A stretch of 64,000 nucleotides of DNA from Gracilariopsis chorda (lineage: Eukaryota; Rhodophyta; Florideophyceae; Gracilariales; Gracilariaceae). Of this stretch, positions 29,707-40,615 are shown piece by piece. The stretch is from positions 186,001-250,000 of the forward strand of contig NBIV01000004.1 in assembly GCA_003194525.1 (NCBI GenBank), given 5' to 3'. Numbering within the stretch: the stretch's first letter is position 1; every line of letters begins with the position of its first letter. Made by a program: the position numbers and the translations under genes. Below the pieces are notes generated by a model that did no database searches, was not told the origin of the DNA, and saw only the letters and a list, made by a program, of their open reading frames with translations.

Positions 29707-31206
29707 TGATGGATTCTGCACAGTCGAAATTTGATATTCCTGACATTCCGATATCGGCTGGCTGCGTGGCTTGCATATTACTGTTCAACGCGTTAGATAT
29801 CGCCTAACGTTATACCAAACGAAGGTGAATGTGGGCTTTGTTGTTCCTTCCAAGCACCCGGATTTGTAGGACCTCGATGACCAGCAGATGTCTTGCCTTC
29901 ACTGACACAGAAATACGGTGACGAAAAGTTTGAACGACTAACAGCCAAAACCCACAGAAGTTAAGATTTTAAGCAAGCGATAAAACCTAGGATAGGAGAA
30001 TTTTGTCGCAACTATTGAACTTTGCTGTGGACCAAATTACGATGAAGAGAGGGCACTGCGTGCAAACTAGCGTAAGAAGTCTTGCTCCGCTACGTCTGTA
30101 TCATCCTGGCATCAAAAAAGGCTTTTATTTGAATTGAAATAGGACACTTGTAGATAATTATTATTCTCCTTTTTGCTAACCCAGAAGCTCGCGAAGTAAG
30201 GGCAATATCAGGCATACGCCATAACGTTGTTGAAAATATTCCAAACCACAGTCAAAGGTAGTGATTTTGAAGGAAAGAGATTAGTTTCAAAGAGAAATCG
30301 CCAGTGTTAAGGAATGCAACTCTTCACCACTTCACTTGGCGACATTCCTATTAACCCGCATTTGAAGTAGAGTTTCAAGGAGAAAAAGATCTCTGACTCT
30401 GTTACTCGTAAATGTGTAACATCTGAAACCCCGTTTTGAGTCTTATACACTGTACAAAGCGGTTCGTTACATCTCCAACATGTCCTCAACTACCTGCATG
30501 GTTGATCGCGTCTGAAATATGGACTGAGAAGCCAAACGCTTCATGGCTTTCTGCGGATCGTCTTTGATTTATTCAAGTACCTTTTGCAATGTACTATAGA
30601 AACAATTGCCAGCTCCGTAATTTTGCAATACCTTCACAAATGTATTTAAGGCTGTCCTAGACTCCTGGAAGCGAGCTGCCTGCGACAGATTCATATTGGA
30701 GCACAGAAAGGTCTCTGGAACGGCAATAATCATCCCATTTAAACAGTAAAGTCCATTTCGGTCCCACCGCGACAGTCTCGTTCTTTCTCTTAGATACGCA
30801 TTTACGTAATTTACTGCGGTAGCAAATCCTTTCCCACAAAGTAGTTAGCTATATAAGTAAGCTTGTCCTTGGGTACAAGTAAAGGGGGGATGCAGCAATA
30901 GAGACTTTACAAACAGCCAAATCTCGTAAAAATCTCATATACAGGGCGTACACAAATATTACGTGACCGTCGTGGCCAAGACTTGTACCAAGATGCATAC
31001 AAAATCTCGTCTGCGCTCTGGTTTCTACGAGACTCTTCTCGTACAGTCTGTGCGACAGAGAGCGTGACGATGACTTCCGTCGAATACATTTCCACGATAA
31101 ACGACTCTCATTCAGCCACAGATATCGCACGAAGCAAGGAGCAAAACCTCTGTGACGATGTAAAACAACGTTTCCCACGCCAAAAGAGAGAGAGAAAACA
31201 GCAGAA
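29707..31206. other. No gene recognised
   Basis: AT-rich with short frames on both strands and no motif I know. The right part may contain the start of the Myb-like gene that becomes readable after 31,207. Confidence 0.35.
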
Positions 31207-31975
31207 ATGACTCTAACTTTTCTTCGAATACAAAGCTTAAACGCTTTCGCTCTAAAGAAACTCTTGACTCGTTTCTTCTACGGGCCTTTCGGAAAGAAGA
31301 CCCTCACATCCCAAAATGGGGAGAACTGGAATCAGTTTACGAAAGAGTTCTCGAAACGTTTTGAAGCGCATACTATCTACTGTTTTCGTGTACATGAATC
31401 ACCCGTCAACTAAGGCTCTGATAGATAGATTCTAACGTCTCATTTCTATGGGAAGAGCAGATAATACGAGAAACATGGCAACTTCAGGAATAGCGGAAAC
31501 ATATTGAGAAAAAGAATCGCTGTTGGATGATTAAATACTAGAAATGGATGAAAAATCAGAGGTGACAAGGTTATTGAAAGAAAAGCAGAACATGAACGAG
31601 CAGCGGTTATTACGAGCGGGTGAGTCCATAAGAGAGAGAGCGCTGAAGCGCTTAAGTATAACGGATCGTATTGATAACACCAAGAGTCAAGAGTCAAAGG
31701 TTCCCGCCAAAAAAATGAGGAAGTCAAAAGCAACAACTTCCGATGATGCAATCAGTACTTTTCTTATCGAACAAGCTGAGGGGCCGCAGCGGCTGGATGC
31801 AGATGGCATGAACATAGAACGGGAGAAGTTTGAATTACAACAGAAAGAATCTTTACAGCGTTTAGAACTTGATCAGCAGCTGTTCGAGTTGGAAAACTGC
31901 GAGCGTATGCAGGCAAAGGAAGAACGAAACAAGTTTCTTAATATTATGGACATGTTGGGGTGGAAGCTACAGTAA
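31207..31975 (+). pseudogene. Myb/SANT-like coiled-coil protein, second copy
   Basis: The N-terminal part (GPFGKKTLTSQNGENWNQF, KEFSKRFEAH) is followed after frame breaks by TSGIAETY-stop-EKESLLDD and then an intact 143-codon stretch from the ATG at 31544. That stretch is a charged helical tail (IEREKFELQQKESLQRLELD, MQAKEERNKFLNIMDML). The order, S-G-I-x-E and L-L-D-D block, then Glu/Arg-rich coiled coil, ending in a short hydrophobic C-terminus, repeats that of 1927-2847. It is the probable DNA-binding partner of the Harbinger-like transposase at 34.1-35.3 kb, toward which it points. The stops make it a pseudogene, though the C-terminal half is open. Confidence 0.6.
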
Positions 31976-33183
31976 GTACAATCTGCCAAGAACATGCACC
32001 GCTTGAGGCATTACACCCACATGCAACGACCCCAGTCAGAGCCACGTCCCTTCTCAGCTTTTCTCATGCTGTCCAACTTGGGGAGTTCACTGTGAGTAAC
32101 AAATATCTCACAGGTTTACGAGAGAGATGATTTCGAAGCACGACTATACCTGACTTCATATGACACTAATCAACAAGGAGCAATAGTTCGTATTTGCTTA
32201 TAAGGGATGACCTGCTGAACGTTATGCATCATGCGTGGTGATGATCATGTGAAAGTTTCGAATCATGGTCAGTCACGATCTAGTAAACCCTGTGGATCAT
32301 TTTTTATTTCCTACCGGTCAAGAAAAGGAAATAATCGGCCGCGTACTACTTTTACTTCCTTTTTTCGTCACCTTTGATGAAGATCGTGAGTCTCTGAGTT
32401 TCTGCAGCCGTTCTCTGATTCCGTATGAGCAAAGCAATGCCAAAGTAATTAATAGTACATGCTCTCTTTTTCACGTTTCGCTTCCCGTGAAATAGACCTA
32501 AAGCTGTTCCAATTTGAACCGCACCTTGCATTTCAGTTGCTTTATATGGTGCATAAGAACATACGACCATGAAGGCAGAACAAGCCCTTTGCTTGCGACT
32601 CCCTCACCCACTTGTGCTTCAAATATCAGACACAGGTTATTGAGCAACCTTTGCATTCGTATCCACAGCTCTTAGCTGACCTTCAGGGCATATTTTATGG
32701 AGATACGAGTCAAATAATAGCAGCAGTTGTATGATGATTCGCTCGATATCGTTCCTGTGTACCGATGTTCTGGCAATGAACTCATTTTGGTATGCTGTTT
32801 CATACGCCCAATCTACGGAAACATCAGATTGTTTAAACGCCGACGGTTCTTGCCCGTACTCAGAATCCAAACCGTCTGGAACTTGTATAAGGTATCATGG
32901 TGATAGAAAATATCTACAAAGTATATGTCAAGAATCATACAAGTGTGATTGCCTTGGATATCAAATGTGACAGAGATCAAGTTGTGCCGTTTATACCTTT
33001 ATTGAGGATGCAATTCCGAGTGTGGTCGTGCCGTTTTGCTGTCGCCTTACACCCTGAGCTGGATCTTGTTCCACAATCCTCTCCGTGCTAGATACGATGG
33101 TAGCAGCCGAATGCGCAAGAGAGGACGCCCGTTTCCCAAACAATGAGCTCGTTGGTCATCGTTTCGAAGCATGACGAGAAGTA
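31976..33183. other. No gene recognised
   Basis: Several frames of 60-80 codons, none with a known motif. Confidence 0.35.
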
Positions 33184-33588
33184 ATGGATGTTCAAAATGA
33201 TATCGAGGTCGCTATTGACGCTTTGGAGGAGCTCGAAGATGTCAAAGCTTATATGAATTCAAAAGAAGAAAACGAAATCTTTACAAAAGCGCACATGGTG
33301 AAGGCTGCAACTCTGAGAAAGACAGAGCAAACTACTGCAAGCGTGATCCCTGTTATCACACCTCACAGCATTTCTTGCCTGCGAGCCACTCGCATCTCTA
33401 CGAATAAGATTGACAGATTTGTACCTGAACCTTATACCCATCCCATTGAAAAGAAAGTGACGTCATCATCAGGAGAACTACAAATGATCACTTTGCACGA
33501 GAACGCATCCAAATCTCGAAACCTCAGAGTAGTTCTCAGTCTTGCAGCTGTTGCATATATCTTCTCATTTCTGATCTTAATGTCCTAG
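33184..33588 (+). CDS. Unknown small protein with a C-terminal hydrophobic segment
   Basis: An intact 134-codon frame from an ATG. The first 110 residues are hydrophilic with an acidic start (VAIDALEELEDV). The last 20 (LSLAAVAYIFSFLILM) look like one membrane segment, as in tail-anchored proteins. It overlaps the end of the minus-strand frame at 33536. It sits between the Myb-like gene and the transposase of the second Harbinger set and could be an accessory gene or chance. Confidence 0.3.
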   Translation: MDVQNDIEVAIDALEELEDVKAYMNSKEENEIFTKAHMVKAATLRKTEQTTASVIPVITPHSISCLRATRISTNKIDRFVPEPYTHPIEKKVTSSSGELQMITLHENASKSRNLRVVLSLAAVAYIFSFLILMS

Positions 33589-34048
33589 TTCTTTGCACTG
33601 CAACTATGCATTCCAACTCCTTTACTATAGCGTTTGCGATTATCGTTAGAGATTTTTGCGCAGAACGAGCAGTGGTGAACCTTATATCTGGTTCTGGTTT
33701 GCTTCTCAATAAAACTCGTTTGACAGACCCTGTAACGGCTTTGACATCGTTCTTTATGCCAGTACGAATGGAACCCTTCCTCTTGGGTGCTCCAGAGCCG
33801 TCAAAGGGTGTGTGAGGGTGTGACCGCCTATACTGATCCTGATCGAGCTGCTGGCGTCTTTGACTATTCGAGATATCGTCGCATTCTGCCAGAAACTGTG
33901 GCTCAAAGTTAGCTGAAGTCATACACGGCGGCGTTGGAATTTCTGTTCTTTCTTCCATACTTCTTCGGTGCTGCATTTCAATAAGACGAAGTGATATTTT
34001 TGCTGAGTTCGAAGCTTTGCCACGGAAATACACGCATCTGAGTGACAT
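33536..34048 (-). CDS. Unknown basic protein beside the transposase
   Basis: Open for 170 codons from the ATG at 34048, about 50 bp after the transposase stop on the same strand. It is basic and polar (GAPKRKGSIRTGIKND, KELECIVAVQRTRTL) with no recognised domain. It may be a third frame of this Harbinger-like element or chance. Confidence 0.3.
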   Translation of the reverse strand: MSLRCVYFRGKASNSAKISLRLIEMQHRRSMEERTEIPTPPCMTSANFEPQFLAECDDISNSQRRQQLDQDQYRRSHPHTPFDGSGAPKRKGSIRTGIKNDVKAVTGSVKRVLLRSKPEPDIRFTTARSAQKSLTIIANAIVKELECIVAVQRTRTLRSEMRRYMQQLQD

Positions 34049-34099
34049 TTGTCGCCTTTTTTTCTTCGAATTTCTTTCCTTGCCAGTACGCAAACGCTG

Positions 34100-35260
34100 T
34101 TACAAAGTGGAGAACACATCAAAACTCGGAGCATCACAATCAAAGTAGTAGCTTTCCTGTCCTCCTTTCTCAATGTAAGTCTTGAAGTTCAGGAGCAAGG
34201 CAGGCGCGATGTACAAAAGTGCTCCTGGAAATCGCCTCACACGCAGTAATCTAGAAAACGCATTCCTCGTTCATATCAGTTTCAAATCTTTGTAGTCCCA
34301 CTCCACGGAAGTAGGAATTGTATTCATCGCACAGTTGTACTTCAGCTCATCTTCTTTTGCATTTTCTCTATCGAAGGCAGTTTGAAGGCATTGTCTTAAA
34401 CCCAAAGCCGGATCTTCGTAAACGTAGTACTGAGTGCCTTCAATTACCAAAGATGTTTCCATATTACTTTCAATATCACTTCTTCGCATCACGGTCATGT
34501 CGTGACGACGGCCAACTTCAGATTCATATCGTTAAAAAAATAAGCTATAAGGCAAAGATATAGTTTCGTACTTCAAGCAATGTTTTCGCGTATGGCCCGA
34601 GAAAGAAGACCTTTGATTGCTTGCCAGTCCTCCAGGGCGGCAGATTTATATTTTTGTGAAACTGATGAACCCAACACAGCTGGGCAATGCACATTCACGT
34701 TTACGTATGGCTTCAGAATAAATATGAGCGAGAGATCGAAGAAGTTCTGATTGCAAGTTGCTTACGAGATGGCCCTTATGTTCTACAAAGTTCTCTATTG
34801 AGTCCCAAAATATTTCACTGATGTGCCTGTACCACATTCCAAACATCGGTTCCATGTCAAAACAAGTATTTGTGCAGGACAAGCGTTTAAATAGTATGCA
34901 AGCAGCTGTCATTGCCTCGCACTGATATCGGTTTCTGCTTGTGTGGTTTAAATGCCATCCTATCAACCTCGAAATGTGCTCTATATCGGTACACTGAAAG
35001 GGAAAATCGTGTAGGCATTGTTCTTCAGACAGTGCGTTGATACTGAAAGTATAGTCAGGAATTCCACGCATGTGAAGCCTTATGTTTCGTACGTCTGCCT
35101 TTGCACGTTTGAAGCGGCGCCAAAGCGCTAGGAGTCCAGTAAGATCTTATACACGTTGGTTAGCGAGAAAGACATGCCGCACGGAGGATTGTACACGAAT
35201 TCGAGCAGCTTCAATCGAATAATCTGCTTGGCGAACCATGAAAACCATGGCCATTCCAAG
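34100..35260 (-). pseudogene. Harbinger-like DDE transposase, second copy
   Basis: N-terminal sequence near 35,200 reads FVYNPPCGMSFSLTNVYKIL. A middle part follows (AMTAACILFKRLSC, MFGMWYRHISEIFWDSIENF, ending CVGFISFTKI, where the family has a D-G-T block with the first Asp). Then come TQYYVYEDPALGLRQ (second Asp codon 34412-34414), TSVEWDYKDLKLI (Glu codon 34301-34303) and a C-terminus TYIEKGGQESYYF stopping at 34100. The first Asp is not visible. It shares its C-terminal motifs with the fragment at 1440-1792, so both come from one family, distinct from the open copy at 15.4 kb. It is broken by several stops and shifts. Confidence 0.7.
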
Positions 35261-35714
35261 ATGGGCATGGACAATATATAGAGGCTTACGAGATTCTTTC
35301 CACGCTGTGTGCCAAAAGCAGTTATTACACTTCTCGTACGTAACTTGTGGTACACGTCGTAGCCTATGTGGCTACGAGCAAGATGCACGAGCATTTGGTT
35401 TGCGTAAAGTCTCTAATGTTTGGACGCGACGATAGTAGTCGGCCGTTGAAATGTCATCCGAAATTAAGCTTTTCGCTATTCTAAGAAGCTGGAATGTAGC
35501 TCAATGGTAGAAAGTCAAAAACTTCTCAAGATCCTGTGGATAAAAACAAGAACTAATCTCACCATTCGATTCAACATCACTCAAAACAGTTATGGCGCGC
35601 ATTCTGCGAGATTCAAGTGCGGAAATATGCAAATATATGCAAATCCTAACCATTGGGCAACTACCCTCAACGGAATTCTCATCGCCAACCTGGTTCCAAG
35701 CCCCTCCCAACACA
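35261..35714. other. No gene recognised
   Basis: Lies between the Harbinger-like and Tigger-like transposases. It may contain both elements' left ends, but I found no matching terminal repeats. Confidence 0.3.
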
Positions 35715-36705
35715 ATGCCAAACCCAGCCAAGGAGTCCCTTGAGACCGCTATTCAAAGCGCTATTGCTGCCATAGCAGATGGATGTCCCTATCGCACAGT
35801 TTCACGCGAGTTCGGCCTGCCACGCGCCACTCTGCACTACCGCCTAAAGCACTTTCAAAACTCCTGACCTGGGTGGTGTCGAGGTCTCACAGATGACGAA
35901 GAGAAGAAAATTGTGTACTTTCTTCTGCGGTTCGCTGCACGCAGAACAGCGTTAACCAACCATCACTTACGAGAAGCGATACAAAGATTTTGCCAAACTC
36001 TCTCCCACGAACGCCTAACTAAATTGCCGTTCGACCACACCAATATCTCTGATTATTATCTGCGATCATTTCCCAAATGCCATACGCAAATATGGTTTTT
36101 CTTCGGCGCCTTTTCGCAAGAAAACAAGCGCTACAAAGCAGTCAATGGCGAAACATTAACAAATCATTTTGCCACACTCAAGAAGATTACCAAGAACTGC
36201 GACATCGACGTTTTACGAATTTTCAATCCCAACGAGGTCGATGTAACCACGGAGAAGAAAGTATCTGGTGTGACTTCGCAGCGCAGGCTGTTGCAGCGTC
36301 AAGGCTTGCAGGGTATGATCATGAATGAATTTACCTTTAAACATAGAGTGACTATGATGCCTGCTGTAAGTGCCACTGGAGACCTCGGCCCTCTTCTCGT
36401 CGTTTTCAAAGGGATCCTTATTCCTTATCGTACAGTTCTGCGTGATGGCGTCGCACACCAGGAAACACCAGCGATGAATCTACCTAGCTGTTCGTTGGTG
36501 GGCACAAGCGCCGAAAATGGTGACGTTGACACTGTTAACTTTCGTGCATGGGCGGACAGGTTTGTGGACTACTCAAAGAATTTAATGGCGAATGGAAAGA
36601 AGGTCTTGCTAATTTACGACGCGTATCGGGCGCACATATCGCTTCAAGTACTTCATACTTTTCATCAGAACGACATCATTGTGTACACACTTCCGGAACA
36701 CACTG
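35715..36705 (+). pseudogene. Tigger/pogo-like transposase, 3'-truncated
   Basis: The ATG at 35715 starts a Psq-type helix-turn-helix: MPNPAKESLETAIQSAI, then VSREFGLPRATLHYRLK. After a stop and a shift near 35,870 the frame runs open to 36752. It includes FCQTLSHERLTKL, IDVLRIFNPNEVDV (usually N-x-D-E, so the first Asp is changed), GPLLVVFKGILIPYR, a long insert ending VDTVNFRAWADRF, and KKVLLIYDAYRAHISL (second Asp). It breaks after YTLPEHT, just before the Q-P-x-D block, at about 36,705. There an LTR element's gag-like sequence begins on the opposite strand, so the retroelement probably cut it. Confidence 0.75.
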
Positions 36706-37075
36706 CCCGAAAGGGGTTCAAGCGAAACGTGGTTGTCGACTGGTTTGGGTGAAGGCGTACGGGGCTCGAAGGAGAAGCTGCGGTCAGCTACGGGAGTTCC
36801 AGGGTCAGCGAGGTTCACCGGTGACGGCGGCAGCGGTGTTGACTGTGGTTCGGAGGATATGTCGGTGTTTGTGTACACTGACGGCGAGGACGGCAGTAAC
36901 CTGGATTGGAGTACTTGGCTAACTAGAAACACACAATTGGTCAGAAATCAACAATCAGTATGATCTGGGTCTCTGTGGCGCATTGAAACGTGGCGAATTT
37001 TGTGTAGCAAAATCCACCAAGGCTGGATGGTCACCAGTTTCAGGTAAGCGCAATACTTACTTGCGATGGTACCAA
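36706..37075 (-). pseudogene. Primer-binding site and gag start of an LTR element, truncated
   Basis: Reading leftward from the LTR, the first bases are TTGGTACCATCGC, comparable to the TGGTAYC start of initiator-Met primer-binding sites. A minus-strand frame follows (about 36932-36706) that is Ser/Pro-rich (PPSPVNLADPGTPVADRS), like the N-terminus of many Gag proteins. It stops at the junction with the Tigger-like transposase at about 36,705. Confidence 0.45.
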
Positions 37076-37664
37076 TGTTAGAAACAGAGGTGCAGTGGTT
37101 GAATTGGTTAGAAGTCGATGGTGATGATCCGAGTTATAAGTTCGGAACATCCATCTGGGTTTATATAGAGTTTCTAGTCTAGTTCTATCAGTGCCACTAG
37201 TCGACGAGAATTCGTCCGAGTTAAACGGTATGATGCTTGGTATTCGTGCTGGCCTCCGTACGCGACTGATTTGCCGGGTTCAGTGCCAGATCTAGTCGTT
37301 TGATGACTTGGCAAAACCCATCGATGCTGATGACATGTCATCAGACGAGGTCTTGCTGATCTGGCATGAACCCAGGGTGCCAGTGATGACGTGGCACGAC
37401 TCCCTCGGGAATCCTCCATGACCGTTCGATCCCTGCTGTACCTTGTGAAGTGTTTGTCAACGTTGTGAGTAGTAGGCAACGTGTAATTTAGAGCCAATAT
37501 GTCCAGGTGGTCAACCAAGACTTCTTTGACATGAACATGTTGTCATGTCATACAGAAAGGGTGTCACGAAAATGTCAAGTCGGCTTTGAGGCCAGTTTGG
37601 CATGGCAAATGGGTAACCAATTTCTTCAGCAGATCGAGTAGAATAAAACTAGCTGGTCTTTGCA
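37076..37664 (-). repeat. Putative LTR, 589 bp
   Basis: Bounded by TG (37076) and CA (37664). On the minus strand it carries a TATA box (CTATATAAACC, about 37165-37175) 90-100 bp before its end, and it is followed directly by a primer-binding-like site. It lies just beyond the stop (37679) of the gag-protease-integrase element. No second LTR copy was found near 40.6-41.4 kb. Confidence 0.5.
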
Positions 37665-37678
37665 CGTTAGAACTGATA

Positions 37679-40615
37679 CTAGAGCCAACTATACTCAAAG
37701 AAAGGTAAATAATAACTAATTCTTACATTGGTGTTTGCATCTTCCGATGTCTGCTTCAGGATGGGTGGAGCAAGGGAATTATGGCTTTCGGTGTTGTACC
37801 ACCATTTCTCGTACTGTAATTTCAATACTTCCTTCCCACCATCGTTGTATCTGATAGTATGTTCACCTGTACCAGCAGTAAATTTATCCACTTTTCCTGT
37901 GTAAAATGCGTTATCGAGTGGCCAGAAGATATCGATGTTGTCGCCAACTGTTGGCAGAGCAGGATTCGGGGATTAATGAGTAGTACCCAAGGAGGGTGAG
38001 ACCGAAGGGTCCGGAGAAGTGGTATATGGACCGTGAGAAGATGGAGTGAATGGAGGGGTGACATCTTCGGTATCGCTACTTACCGGTTCAGGAGTCTGCG
38101 GGGATAAGTTGGGGTCCTTGGACGTAAGCTCTTCATTGGAGGTGGTTGTTCTTATGTTTTCCAATGCAGCAGAGATAGTGCGTCCGTTATTTCCGAGAAT
38201 GGTAACAGTGTGCAATGCATGATCATAGAAAAACACAGGTCTCGGCGAACACCAACGACCGCGTTTTTCTTGTTGTTGCTTCACATATAGTTGCACCAAG
38301 TCACCTACGGCAAGGGGCAAGTCTTGAGCAGCCTTCGAACGTAGGATTAATGTTAACTTACGTTTCGAAATTAAGGCTTCGTGAGCCTTAGCCAGATCAT
38401 TGGGTATGGGAGCAGGGAAAGAGGAAGATAATATTGGCGGTGAAAAACTCTTCGCTAACTCGTATGCAGACAATACGTCGTTACCGTACAAGTCATTGGA
38501 AATGCATAGCTCTTGTTGAAATAACAAAGATGTTAGGGGAGGTTCTGCTTGGGAATGATCGCCTTTGAGGGGTAGAAAAATTTCTGTGAAATCTTGTGCT
38601 TGGATTAGAGAACATTTTGTTATGTCTCCGTGGTGGTATCGGACGAGGCTGTATGTCATGCTTGGAAGAGTAATTGAGAAAAATTGAGTTCTTAAAAGCG
38701 GGATCGAAGAGTACAGCATCCAGAGCCCAAAACGGAGAGACCCAATTTGACTCGAATGCAGTAATGGCATGTGCCGTGGATGTATTGGATATAGAGGTAC
38801 CAGCAAAGTATCGTGAGACGGAATCCATGACATGAAATACGCAGATCTCTTCCAGAAAGAAATGATCGACACACACAGGTTCGTTGAAAGAACGTGACAA
38901 CGAGTGAAGGGACACCTTGCGTGGTGCCAAAGTGCGTGCAGTAGTAGAGCAACTACTGCATTCTTCAAGTGTTCTTTACACTTAGTTATCAATTCCATCG
39001 TTCCAAATACCGTTACGTTGCAGGAGTAGCTTAATATCAGTATAAGATGCGTGTCCACATATATGTTGATGTAATTTGTCCACGATGCGTTTGACGTCAG
39101 ACCACGGACGCTCGCTGATAGAACTGAAAATTGAAGCAGTAGAAAAAAGAAAGGTGAAGCATGTTGAGTAGAAAGCGGTGTAATTAATGAATTGAGAGCA
39201 TGAGAGGGTATGTAGCAGTGCATATCGTGATAGATTAGAGTGATCGTGTCTTGCGCGATTTCATCAGAAGTCTTGGGAAGTTGGAGTGCATTGGTACCGT
39301 TATGCAATATGTTAAAGTGTTGGGTGACGTTTCTGCCAACAACCCATTGTAAAGAACCTTCCACGACAAGGTGGCGTACATGCACGAGTTTGTTTGTGTC
39401 AAAGTACACCTCTACTACCATCGAACCAAGAATAGGCCGAGCCTAACTAGAATGATCGCCTGTACCATACTGCCAATAGGGATTATTGGCGATTGATTGA
39501 GGCAGTCGATCATAATTTCCTTTCCAAGAAGGGCATACAATATGCTTGATCAAACTTAGTTCATTCTCGCCGATACCTGAATAAGGTGCGCCATCGTCCA
39601 GCAAAGGTTCTAAAGTACGCATACCAGAGAAAGGAAGATTAGCATGAGAAACTGGAATCATGTTGAAAACGAGTACCTTACGCTCATTACAGTTTTCTTT
39701 AGGAGCGTCCTAAAATGGCACACCATTTTTCAAATAACCATCAGCATCATGATCATTGGATCATCGTCTGTATTTTGAGCATGCTTGGCACTTTGAACGA
39801 GATTTGAGATCAGCCACCACTTCGGGTGACAATCGTTTTTTCCTTTTTTCGTGGTGAGTAGCTAGGAGTTTAGATCCATACGCAGAGCTTGTTACCAGAG
39901 GAGCAGAACGAGAAGCAACCATAGAAGTCTTTTCACACTGACGGAGAACTGAAGCAATAGAGTCGTAAGATACTGCCTTCAAGTAATCATCAGTAGACGG
40001 GGTGGAGGAAAAGTTTCTGTCTTGAGGAGCAGAATTAGCCAAAACGGAAATACGTTGGGTACCGTCTAGATCAGCGTTACCTAGTAACGTAAACGCAAAA
40101 ACTGACTCGCAGAGTTTAACCTCGGTACCGTGAGAATGTAACTTGAATACTTGAGCTTGGAATCGGTATTCAAAATTCTTGAAGGTCTCATCGCTGCCAT
40201 GTTTTTGGACAAAGAGTGCTAAGAAATCTTGGTACACGTCCGACAATACAGCCAAGAGATCACTTTTGTATACAGCATTGACTATTGCAGCAACTCCTTC
40301 TTCACTTCTAATTACTTCGATGCAGATTGATTTGCAAATATACCGAGCACGGCCAAACATTTACGATTGGAGCATTATTCTCTGTACGTCTTTGGGAATC
40401 TGGTGACTATTTGTATCTCTGGGGCGATCATGGAACGCTTTCCATTCCGTAACAGCTTCAGCATAAGGCTTTTGATTACCTCTACCATCGGTCCAGGGCA
40501 AATTCCGAATGTCCCATGTGAAGCGCGGACGCGACGGTTTCTCAAACGAGCTTTCTGGGCCCATAACTATGAGAAGATTAACGAAAGAAGGGTAACGCAA
40601 ACAAGGGTTTAGCAA
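37679..40615 (-). pseudogene. Gag-protease-integrase retroelement with a Tudor-like tail, no RT
   Basis: Gag (40615-39761): RPRFTWDIRNLPWTDGRGN, LLAVLSDVYQDFLALFVQK, KNFEYRFQAQVFKLH, and a partial Cys motif (KCQACSKYRR). Protease: LLDDGAPYSGIGENEL (39590-39598 for the D-D-G). Integrase: EPVCVDHFFLEEICVFHVMD (Asp codon near 38867) and AVLFDPAF (second Asp near 38705), then PRRHNK; the usual Glu after this block is not visible. An integrase C-terminal part follows (VGDLVQLYVKQQQEKRGRW). The last module (about 37960-37700) reads VGDNIDIFWPLDNAFYTG and IRYNDGGKEVLKL, like Tudor or PWWP folds that read histone marks. No reverse transcriptase lies between any of these or before the LTR. The protease-integrase order suggests a copia-type element from which RT was deleted. 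Several stops. Confidence 0.65.
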
